7,408 bases of DNA, from assembly GCA_030634785.1 (NCBI GenBank), contig DAOWAC010000046.1, positions 1 to 7,408 of the forward strand, written 5' to 3'. Made by a program: the position numbers and the translations under genes. This DNA comes from Chloroflexota bacterium (GTDB lineage Archaea > Iainarchaeota > Iainarchaeia > Iainarchaeales > GCA-2688035). Under the pieces are notes generated by a model. The model had not been told where the DNA came from and ran no database searches. It saw nothing but the letters and a program-made list of their open reading frames with translations. How positions within the stretch are numbered: the stretch's first letter is position 1; the number at the start of each line of letters is the position of its first letter. Shown piece after piece: positions 1-5,868 of the stretch.

Positions 1-276
1 AGAAGAGAAATAAGCGCAAACTATGTTGATTTGGATCTTAACAAAAGCAAAATTGATGCATTTGAAAACGTTTTAAGAGACCTTAGAATACAATTAAGGA
101 AAAAGAAAATTACTTCAGAAGACTATGTTTCAAACACTGCATTTTACACAAAAAGAATCGACCTACTTAAGCAAATTGTAAAAGAAGACAAACAAAAAAT
201 AAAATCCGGCAAAAAAATGCTGAAACAAAGTTTTCAAAAGAAAAGACAAAAGCAGAAACTGAAAAGAAAAAAGTAA
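1..276 (+). CDS. C-terminal part of an unidentified lysine-rich protein (5' partial, probably frameshifted)
   Basis: The reading frame is open from base 1 (first residues RREISANYVDLD), so the TTG at 31 is not a convincing start and the gene enters from the left. The visible part has a charged helical segment with a short ITSEDYVSNTAFYTKRIDLL stretch; this loosely resembles SHOCT-like C-terminal helical motifs, but I do not recognise the family. The frame stops at 274-276. In the -1 frame a well-formed K/E-rich tail (AETKFSKEKTKAETEKKKVK and onward) runs from the A7 run at 211-217 to a TAA at 348-350. The codon choice of that tail looks more natural than the in-frame end KKRQKQKLKRKK. One extra A in the run would join the two, so the true gene may end at 350. 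It converges with the kinase gene at 379-942. Confidence 0.55.
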   Translation, partial: RREISANYVDLDLNKSKIDAFENVLRDLRIQLRKKKITSEDYVSNTAFYTKRIDLLKQIVKEDKQKIKSGKKMLKQSFQKKRQKQKLKRKK

Positions 277-373
277 AAGAAGAAGATAAAAAAGCAAAGG
301 TTGAAAAAATAAAAGCAAAACGAAAAAAGAGAAAAAAAATTTCAAAATAAGGAAATACTAAACTTTTATCATA

Positions 374-380
374 TTTTTTT
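374..380 (+). terminator. T7 tract ending the left-edge gene
   Basis: A run of seven T lies 24 bases after the alternative stop at 350 and overlaps the last codon of the convergent kinase gene. Archaeal termination needs little more than a T tract. On the other strand the A-rich stretch around 320-340 gives T runs of up to eight after the kinase stop, so the spacer probably terminates transcription in both directions. No hairpin is needed or clearly seen. Confidence 0.4.
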
Positions 381-942
381 ACCTTTTTATTCGCACAAGC
401 CTATAGGGAATTTTTTGTGTTTGTAATATCTTTAGTATTTTTTGTTGTTCCCATTCAAATGCTTCTTTTGCTGTTCTGAATCCTTTTTGGTTTAGCCAGT
501 CTTGAAGATGTTTTTTCCACGCTCTCTCTTTTCTTTCAGGGTGGACAGCTCTTTTTTCAATTTCTTCCTTTTTCAAAAATGGTACAAGAATACAAACCGG
601 AAGCTTTTCCAATTTTGTCAACAACTTATCATATTTCTTTTTTGTTTTTGGAGAAAGCTTGCTTGCAGTTATTAGCAGCGAAACATGAAATCTGTTAAGA
701 ATAAATACTGCTTTAGTGTCCTGCTTAAGAACAGATTCAATATAGCTTAATACCAAATCAAAGTAGTCAACAAGCAAATCCTCTACTCGGGGTATAAGTG
801 CATGTTTCCAAGAAGAAAGCAAGTCCTCTTCAGAAAAAGCATAAACGTTCTTGGACTTGAATCTTTTGATAAGCTTCCTTTGCAATGTATCTTTGCCAGC
901 ACCAGGCAATCCCTCAAGAATATAAACCTTAATCTTAGCCAT
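379..942 (-). CDS. P-loop nucleotide kinase-like protein (thymidylate/deoxynucleoside kinase type)
   Basis: This 187-residue protein begins with a hydrophobic strand followed by a Walker A loop, GLPGAGKDT at residues 11-19, as in small NMP and deoxynucleoside kinases. A second strand, AVFIL, leads into NRFHVS at 83-88, where the DR(Y/F/H) motif of thymidylate and deoxynucleoside kinases would lie; here Asn replaces the usual Asp/Glu. A basic stretch at about 124-150 (R131, R137, R140 among others) is in the right place for a LID region that closes over ATP phosphates. The length is slightly below the usual 195-215 residues of thymidylate kinase. The start is the ATG at 942; no ribosome binding site precedes it, and an upstream TATA-like box suggests a leaderless message. 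It lies 75 bp downstream of the SMC gene on the same strand, so read-through is also possible. Substrate is not assignable; a dTMP, deoxynucleoside or other small-molecule kinase is possible. The fold is clear, the specificity is not. Confidence 0.75.
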   Translation of the reverse strand: MAKIKVYILEGLPGAGKDTLQRKLIKRFKSKNVYAFSEEDLLSSWKHALIPRVEDLLVDYFDLVLSYIESVLKQDTKAVFILNRFHVSLLITASKLSPKTKKKYDKLLTKLEKLPVCILVPFLKKEEIEKRAVHPERKERAWKKHLQDWLNQKGFRTAKEAFEWEQQKILKILQTQKIPYRLVRIKR

Positions 943-945
943 AAT

Positions 946-978
946 ATGTTTTAAATATTATAACTTTGCATATATAAC
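946..978 (-). promoter_or_regulatory. Probable promoter of the kinase gene
   Basis: Read on the minus strand, TTATATATG (977-969) is a good archaeal TATA box, centred about 31 bp before the ATG at 942. That would place the transcript start a few bases from the start codon. A second AT-rich box (TTATAATATTTAAA, 963-950) is too close to the ATG to serve. No Shine-Dalgarno sequence lies between, which fits a leaderless or near-leaderless mRNA. Confidence 0.4.
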
Positions 979-1017
979 ACTAAGGTAACCTAAAACAAGT
1001 GAAAAAAGTGTTGCATA

Positions 1018-3999
1018 TTAGTCTTTTTCAGAGTTAAATTCGTCTCTAAGTTTTAATCCAATCACACTGCTTTTTTGTTTATTAACAGCAACTCCAATAA
1101 TCTGATTAGCTTCCTGTACAAGCGGGTCATTGTGTGTTATTGCAATAAACTGGCTTTGGCGGCTTATTTTCTTTATTATTGTTGCCATTTTGATACTGTT
1201 TTCTTTGTCAAGAGCAGCATCTGCTTCATCAAATACATAAAAGGAAGCTGGTTCATATACCTGTATTGCAAAAAGGAATGCAAGCGCAGTCATTGTCTTT
1301 TCTCCTCCGCTCATTGAATCAATATTTTTAATATTGTCGCCCTTGTGTTTTGCCTGAATTAAAAGCCCTGATTCCAAAGGGTTTTCCCTGTTACTTAATT
1401 CAAGACATCCTTCACCGTTGAATAAAGTATTAAACATTTTTGAAAAGTTTTTGTTCAATTCATCAAAACACTTCATAAAAACACCGGTTCTTTTTACGTC
1501 AATCTTTTCAATCATTTCAACAACCGCAATTCTTTCCTCATCAAGTTTTTCAACCTTCTTTCTTACATCTTTTACTTCTGCTTCAAGCTGATTAAATGAC
1601 TCTAATGCCTTCATATTAATTGCGCCAAGCTCTTTGATTCTTTTTTCAATTTCAACAAGCCTCTGACTTAATTTTGCAGGTTCAAATTCTTTAATTACTT
1701 CAACTTCTTTGAATTCTTTTGCTTCTTCATTCAAATCAGCATATCTTACTTCGCGTTTGCTTTTTTCAATAACTAGGGTGTTAACCTGTTGAACAAGACT
1801 TTTAATCCTTGTTTGAATTTTTGCAATTGTTGACTCAAGTTTTGAAATTCCTTCATCTGCTTTTTCCTTTTCTTCAACCATTTTTTGACCGTGTCTTTCA
1901 GACTCGCTTACTTTTGCTTCCAGTGCCGAAATCTTTTCTTCCAAAACCATTAGTGCCTTTTCATCTGTTCCAAGTTCTAAAGAAATCTTTTCGTTTTCTT
2001 TATTTACTACAGTTACTTCGTTCAAAAATCCTTTCTTTTGGTTTTGTAACTGTTTTGAAGAATTGTTTTGAAGATTTTCTTTTTCTTGCTTTAATGAATG
2101 TTCTTGTTTTTCAAGCCCTACAAGGTTGTCGCTTGCAGTTCTAAAAGTACTTAATGTAATTCCTTCACTAAATGCCTTAATTTTTTCCTTTTGTCCGGAT
2201 AGACCTGTTTTTTTCTCGTTTGTTTTTTGTTCTTCTGCTTCTATTGTTTTCAAAAGGTCATCATAGCTATTTTCCATAAGCCATTGTTTTACTAAAGCAA
2301 GTTTTTCTCTTTTTGCAGTAAGTTCTGTTCTTAATTCGTTCAAATCAGCTGTTTCAACAGCAAAGGATTTTTCTTTTTCCAAAGCATCTCTTGTAAGAGC
2401 AATTCTTGAATCAAAATCTTTTCTTTTTTGCTTTAATGCCTGTTCTTTAATCAAAAGCTCTTTAAGCAAAACTTCTTTTTTTAGTTTTAAGCTTGCTTTT
2501 TTTTGTTTTTCAAGCGGTGAATCACACACCGGGCAGGTGGCAAAGTTTTTTCCAAGAGTTTCAATACTTTCATTAACATTTTTCTTTTCTGCTTCAACTT
2601 CTTTTAAAGCTTCTAATGCTCGTTCGCTTTCTCTTTGAAGTTTTGTAAGACTTTCTGAAATATTTCCAAACTTTTTTCTCAATTGTGTAAGAAGACCTGT
2701 TTTTTTTTCTCTTTCAGAAACTTTTGCTTCTATTGTTTCAATTACCTGCATTGTTTCTCTCATATCCTGCTTTTTGAGTTCTGTTTCTCTTTTTATTCCA
2801 CTTAACAGGGCTTTTTTTTCAAAAAGTTCTTCATTTAACAAAGCAAGTTCTGAACTGGTTCTTTCCATTGTTTCATTCATTTCTGAAAGCTTTTTTTCTT
2901 TTTGTTCTGCATCACTTTGAAGCAGGTTCTTTTTTTCTGCAGCTTCTTTTATTTTTTTTCCAAATCCTTCAAGTTCTGTATTTATTTCTTCAATTCTTTT
3001 CTTTTGAATTACTGCCTCTTCTTCAAGGCTTGCTGCTTTTTTTTCAAGTCCTTCAACACTTGTTTTGTTGCGTTCAAACAATCGTTTTTTGTTTTCTAGT
3101 TTTTCGGCTGCAAGTGCTTTTCCTGTTCTGGCTTCTTCAAGCTGTGCTCCTACAGTTGCATAGGTTTCTTTTCTTTGTGCAAGAATAAGTTTGTTTAATC
3201 TTTCAGATTCGTTCTTCAATCGGTCTTTTTCTAAAAACTCTTTTTTTGTCTGGACTTCAAGTTCTTTTTTTTCGGTTTCAAACACTTCTAGCTTTTCAGA
3301 ACATTCTTTTTCACTTTTTTCAAGTTTTTCAATTTCTGAAAAAATAATTGTTGCTTTTATTTTTTTGTTTTCTCCCTGCAATCCATCAAATTCTGCTGCA
3401 GCATCCTTGTCTTTTCTCATTTGTTCAAGATAGTTTTCTCTTTCCTGTAATACAATGGCTGCATCCCTTAGCTTGTTGTCAACCTTTTGTAATTCTTTTA
3501 AAGCTTCTTCTTTTTTTGCATCAAATTCCTGTAATCCTGCAAGTTCGTCAATTATTTGTCTTCTTTCAACAGGACTCATTTCAATAACTCTTGTTGTGTC
3601 CCCTTGCACTACAATATTGTGGCCGTCTGGTTTTATTCCCAGTTCTAAAAGCAGTGAAACGATTTCGTTTCTGGTTTTTCTCTTTCCATCAAGTCTGTAA
3701 ATGCTTTTGCCTTTTTTGTCAATCATTCTTTGAACAAGATATGTTTTGTTTTTTTCCTTTATGGACAATTCTACTTTAGCATAGTTTTCAACAGCAGTAT
3801 TGTTAACTAATTCGTCAATTCTGCTTACTCTCAACATTTTCATACTGCTGGTTCCAAGTACAAATAGTAATGCATCCAGAATGTTTGTTTTTCCTGAACC
3901 ATTGCTTCCAACAATTGCAGTAAATCCATTGCTTATTGGAATATCTGCTTTTTTAAAGGACTTAAAATTCCTCAAAACAAGTTTTTGTAATTTTGCCAT
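1018..3999 (-). CDS. smc: SMC-type chromosome ATPase with a Rad50-like zinc hook in place of the hinge
   Basis: From the ATG at 3999 this is 993 residues; a TTG nine bases upstream (4008) would add MNF, but the AKLQKLVLRNFKSFKK start matches the family at the ATG. Numbering below is for the 996-residue form. The N-terminal head has Walker A GSNGSGKT at 34-41, RVSRIDELVNN at 60-70 and the Q-loop VVQGDTTR at 133-140, followed by MSPVERRQIIDELAG, a hallmark of archaeal SMC. The C-terminal head has GAINMKALESF (795-805), the signature SMSGGEKTMTALAF (898-911), Walker B FYVFDEAD (923-930), the D-loop ALD and the H-loop THN (958-960). About 320 and 295 residues of coiled coil lie between. A typical SMC is about 1170 residues with a hinge of roughly 150-180; none is visible here. 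Instead CPVCDSPLEK (492-501) sits at the exact centre, as in the Rad50 hook. It probably dimerises through zinc and handles DNA in chromosome organisation or repair. No scpA/scpB gene adjoins it. Confidence 0.93.
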   Translation of the reverse strand: MAKLQKLVLRNFKSFKKADIPISNGFTAIVGSNGSGKTNILDALLFVLGTSSMKMLRVSRIDELVNNTAVENYAKVELSIKEKNKTYLVQRMIDKKGKSIYRLDGKRKTRNEIVSLLLELGIKPDGHNIVVQGDTTRVIEMSPVERRQIIDELAGLQEFDAKKEEALKELQKVDNKLRDAAIVLQERENYLEQMRKDKDAAAEFDGLQGENKKIKATIIFSEIEKLEKSEKECSEKLEVFETEKKELEVQTKKEFLEKDRLKNESERLNKLILAQRKETYATVGAQLEEARTGKALAAEKLENKKRLFERNKTSVEGLEKKAASLEEEAVIQKKRIEEINTELEGFGKKIKEAAEKKNLLQSDAEQKEKKLSEMNETMERTSSELALLNEELFEKKALLSGIKRETELKKQDMRETMQVIETIEAKVSEREKKTGLLTQLRKKFGNISESLTKLQRESERALEALKEVEAEKKNVNESIETLGKNFATCPVCDSPLEKQKKASLKLKKEVLLKELLIKEQALKQKRKDFDSRIALTRDALEKEKSFAVETADLNELRTELTAKREKLALVKQWLMENSYDDLLKTIEAEEQKTNEKKTGLSGQKEKIKAFSEGITLSTFRTASDNLVGLEKQEHSLKQEKENLQNNSSKQLQNQKKGFLNEVTVVNKENEKISLELGTDEKALMVLEEKISALEAKVSESERHGQKMVEEKEKADEGISKLESTIAKIQTRIKSLVQQVNTLVIEKSKREVRYADLNEEAKEFKEVEVIKEFEPAKLSQRLVEIEKRIKELGAINMKALESFNQLEAEVKDVRKKVEKLDEERIAVVEMIEKIDVKRTGVFMKCFDELNKNFSKMFNTLFNGEGCLELSNRENPLESGLLIQAKHKGDNIKNIDSMSGGEKTMTALAFLFAIQVYEPASFYVFDEADAALDKENSIKMATIIKKISRQSQFIAITHNDPLVQEANQIIGVAVNKQKSSVIGLKLRDEFNSEKD

Positions 4000-4000
4000 A

Positions 4001-4076
4001 AAATTCAACCCTGCCCAATAAATTTAATCCTAATCAATAAATTCAACCCTGCCTAATAAATTTAATTCTTATCAAT
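4001..4076. repeat. Two tandem 38-bp copies in the SMC promoter region
   Basis: Copies at 4001-4038 and 4039-4076 match at 35 of 38 positions, and the first bases of a third copy follow at 4077. Each unit begins AAATTCAACCCTGCC on the plus strand. Read on the minus strand, each gives a TATA-like ATTAAATTTATT followed by an AGGGTTGA element. The array ends one base before the ATG of the SMC gene (3999). The TATA-like box nearest the gene is centred about 23 bp from the ATG and the next about 61 bp away, so a duplicated promoter module is the simplest reading. Confidence 0.8.
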
Positions 4077-4165
4077 AAATTTAATCATATAAGCAAAAAG
4101 GCACTTTGCCATATAGAGAAGAGCTAATTAGTTTAAATTCTTTTTTCCATAGCAAAAAACTAATT

Positions 4166-4966
4166 TTACTTGGCTTTTTTGGCGTAATAATTGGCAAGTG
4201 CAAGACCTGAAAATGCCAAAAATACTGCCCAAAACACTGCAAAAACAATCATTGATTCAATTTCTCCTTCAAAAAGTTCTGATGCAGTAGTTCCAATACT
4301 CATAAGAATTCCGTAAATTATAGTAATTATAATTACAAAAACTAAAACCTGCCAAAATCTTCCCTGTGAAAAAATCCAGGATTGTTCCAGTGCCTTTCTT
4401 ACCTTGTTTTTTCCAAAAGCAAGAGCTTGTAAAATAAAAACAAATTTTACCGCAACATAAAAGCCTGCTAGTACAAACAGTACTAAAAGCACTAGTCCTA
4501 CAAGTTCAAAAAATGTTGTTATTATTAGTGAAAACCATAACATAATTGCAAGCAAAAACGCAAAAATTAGTATAAAAAAAGTAAACGAAACAATTTGACC
4601 AATTGCATGCATTGTTTTTCCACATGCTTTTTCAATAGAGGCTTTTCCGTCCAATGCAAGTTTTTCATAAACTGCATACCAATAATTTAAGGCAGCAAAA
4701 AGAATTCCTGAAAGCACTACAAATACAAGTAATGCTGTCAAATTCAAACCATACAATCCAATTAACTGAAATGGTAAAACATTCAGTGGAACATTTGGAA
4801 AGTTTTCAAAAACCATTATTTCTAATACAAGTTCTATTAAAAAAGGAGAAAAGATATATGCAAGAATAAAAAAGATTGCAATTGATGCAAACGCAGGTAA
4901 CAAAACCAGTGGGTTTTTTATAATTCTTTTTACCGCTCCTCCTAATGCTTTAATCAACCCAATCAC
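4166..4966 (-). CDS. Six-helix integral membrane protein of unknown function
   Basis: This 266-residue protein is very hydrophobic. Likely membrane segments lie at about residues 20-50, 64-100, 122-150, 152-182, 206-228 and 238-261. There is no cleavable signal peptide, and the C-terminus is short and basic (YYAKKAK). Before the fifth helix, KVRKALEQSWIFSQGRFWQVL (about 188-208) resembles the ALxxSW...GRFW motif of the archaeal and bacterial multi-pass families related to the membrane domain of glycerophosphodiester phosphodiesterase (DUF7847-like). That assignment is from memory and tentative. The start is a GTG at 4966, preceded by AAGGAAAAGG. A TTG at 4957 preceded by AGGTGAT would be an alternative and remove three residues. 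It is followed after 157 bp by the SMC gene on the same strand; no functional link is evident. Confidence 0.8.
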   Translation of the reverse strand: MIGLIKALGGAVKRIIKNPLVLLPAFASIAIFFILAYIFSPFLIELVLEIMVFENFPNVPLNVLPFQLIGLYGLNLTALLVFVVLSGILFAALNYWYAVYEKLALDGKASIEKACGKTMHAIGQIVSFTFFILIFAFLLAIMLWFSLIITTFFELVGLVLLVLFVLAGFYVAVKFVFILQALAFGKNKVRKALEQSWIFSQGRFWQVLVFVIIITIIYGILMSIGTTASELFEGEIESMIVFAVFWAVFLAFSGLALANYYAKKAK

Positions 4967-5229
4967 CTTTTCCTTTTTTAAAACTCTATAATTTACTGCT
5001 TTGAAGTTTTTAATTCTTGCTTTTGCCTGTTTTAAGTTTACTTTACAGAAATAGGTATATATGGCTTTTGAAATTCATTCAATACTATTACGCTAATTTC
5101 TTTTTAATGCTTTTCTTATGTCCTACACAGGCCTTATAGTAAGACATTTAAAGCTTGCTAAACACAATTAATTCATTGGAAATACTTATTTTTTCCTATT
5201 TTAAGAGGCTGAAATTAAGGTATTTTTTT

Positions 5230-5321
5230 GAATTAAATTAAATTGTTTTGAATTAAATTAAATTGTTTTGAATTAAATTAAATTGTTTTGAATTAAATTA
5301 AATTGTTTTGAATTAAATTAA
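5230..5321. repeat. 20-bp tandem repeat array, four perfect copies plus a partial fifth
   Basis: The unit GAATTAAATTAAATTGTTTT is repeated without error at 5230-5249, 5250-5269, 5270-5289 and 5290-5309. A fifth copy is intact for 12 bases (5310-5321) and then degenerates, with a last GAATTAAA echo at 5331. The array ends about 30 bp before the L44e start codon. Each unit contains a TATA-like AATTAAATTAAATT block and is close to two helical turns long, so each block would face the same side of the helix. It may provide several TATA boxes in series or a binding array. Perfect copies point to recent expansion or active homogenisation. Confidence 0.95.
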
Positions 5322-5339
5322 GAAATTTTTGAATTAAAA

Positions 5340-5343
5340 GGTG
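5340..5343 (+). promoter_or_regulatory. Ribosome binding site of the L44e gene
   Basis: GGTG lies seven bases before the ATG at 5351 and fits the archaeal GGTGA-type Shine-Dalgarno core. It is followed by a G and seven T. A TATA-like block in the fourth repeat unit (centre about 5296) would start a transcript near 5322, leaving a leader of about 29 bases that keeps this site. Confidence 0.6.
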
Positions 5344-5350
5344 TTTTTTT

Positions 5351-5671
5351 ATGCATGTTCCAAAGATAACCAAAGATTATTGCAAGAAATGCAATAAGCA
5401 CACTGATCACAAATTAAAGATTTTTAAGACAGGCTCGCCTAGAGCGTTAGCTGAAGGAAACAGGAAAAATGCCGAAAAAAAGCGTGGTTACAAGGGAAAA
5501 TACCAGTTTCCTGCAACCATCAAAAAGCAGAACAAAAAGCCCACCTTTGTTGCAGAATGTGCAGTCTGCAAAGCAAAACACTATTATGTCATTCCAAAAA
5601 GAATGAAAAAGATTGAAATAGGCGAAAAAGAATCAAAGCAAACAAAGCAAAGCAAAAGCAAAGCCAAGTAA
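5351..5671 (+). CDS. rpl44e: Large-subunit ribosomal protein L44e
   Basis: This 106-residue basic protein belongs to the eukaryote/archaea-specific L44e family of the large ribosomal subunit, which lies near the tRNA exit site. It opens with HVPKITKDYCKKCNKHTDHK, the typical family start, and keeps all four zinc ligands: C11 and C14, then C70 and C73 in ECAVCKAKH. The middle has the expected glycine- and lysine-rich loop (RGYKGKYQFP). After the core it carries an additional low-complexity tail of about 20 residues, KESKQTKQSKSKAK, encoded by an AAAGCAAA-rich stretch. The start is the ATG at 5351 with GGTG seven bases upstream. In many archaea the S27e gene follows directly; here only a 197-bp non-coding spacer follows, then an unrelated regulator gene. 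Expression should be high, and the repeat array in its promoter region is the notable feature. Confidence 0.95.
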   Translation: MHVPKITKDYCKKCNKHTDHKLKIFKTGSPRALAEGNRKNAEKKRGYKGKYQFPATIKKQNKKPTFVAECAVCKAKHYYVIPKRMKKIEIGEKESKQTKQSKSKAK

Positions 5672-5701
5672 AATAATCAAAAAATGCTTTGAATTCTTTC
5701 A

Positions 5702-5736
5702 AATTTTTTAGAATTTTCAATTTTTTTAGAATTTTT
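5702..5736 (+). terminator. Paired T-tract terminator after L44e
   Basis: Two near-identical copies of AATTTTTTAGAATTTT (5702-5717 with T6, 5719-5736 with T7) lie 31 bases after the L44e stop. Serial T tracts of this kind are the usual form of archaeal terminators. The rest of the 5672-5868 spacer is AT-rich with no gene seen; its last 40 bases hold the promoter of the next gene. Confidence 0.5.
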
Positions 5737-5826
5737 AAAACAATCTACAAATCATAAGATTTTATTAATTCTTGCAAAATACCAATTTCATTTTTCAGTA
5801 TTTAACTTTTTTTCAAAAAAGACCTT

Positions 5827-5861
5827 GTTAACAATTCCTTTAAAAGAATTTTTCTGTTAAC
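5827..5861. promoter_or_regulatory. Inverted repeat enclosing the TATA box of the winged-helix gene
   Basis: GTTAAC at 5827-5832 and 5856-5861 flank an inner inverted pair, AATTC (5833-5837) and GAATT (5846-5850). At the centre CTTTAAAAG (5838-5846) is a good archaeal TATA box, centred 27 bp before the ATG at 5869, the spacing expected when the transcript starts at the start codon. The start codon has only a T run in front and no ribosome binding site, which agrees with a leaderless mRNA. A dimeric repressor bound here would block TBP; the downstream winged-helix protein is the natural candidate. Confidence 0.5.
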
Positions 5862-5868
5862 TTTTTTT

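Larger units (their letters stand above)
4967..5350. other. AT-rich divergent spacer between the membrane protein and L44e genes
   Basis: This 384-bp stretch has no credible coding frame. On the minus side, AAGGAAAAGG (about 4976-4967) acts as ribosome binding site, and AATTAAAAAC (about 5017-5008) is a plausible TATA box for the membrane protein gene. The middle, about 5040-5229, contains GGTATATATGG (5051-5061) and a weak imperfect hairpin starting ATGTCCTA and ending AAGACAT (about 5118-5147). I could not match either to a known RNA or regulatory element. The right third holds the 20-bp tandem array and the L44e ribosome binding site, listed separately. Confidence 0.5.

Noticed and set aside
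1075..3779. Plus-strand open frames opposite the SMC gene, rich in Phe/Leu/Ser
   Set aside because: They are the complement of Lys/Glu-rich coiled-coil codons and have no start signals or family features.
4000..4008. TTG at 4008 as the start of the SMC gene
   Set aside because: The ATG at 3999 gives the usual family N-terminus and sits better relative to the promoter repeats; the three extra residues add nothing.
5118..5147. Imperfect hairpin around AGGCCT in the divergent spacer
   Set aside because: Only short broken stems form and there is no T tract or matching copy, so a regulatory role cannot be supported.
5230..5321. CRISPR array
   Set aside because: The 20-bp units are directly adjacent with no spacers, and no cas gene is present.
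4967..5350. Replication origin
   Set aside because: The spacer is AT-rich and repeated, but there is no Cdc6/Orc1 gene and no recognisable origin recognition box; repeats lie where a promoter is expected.
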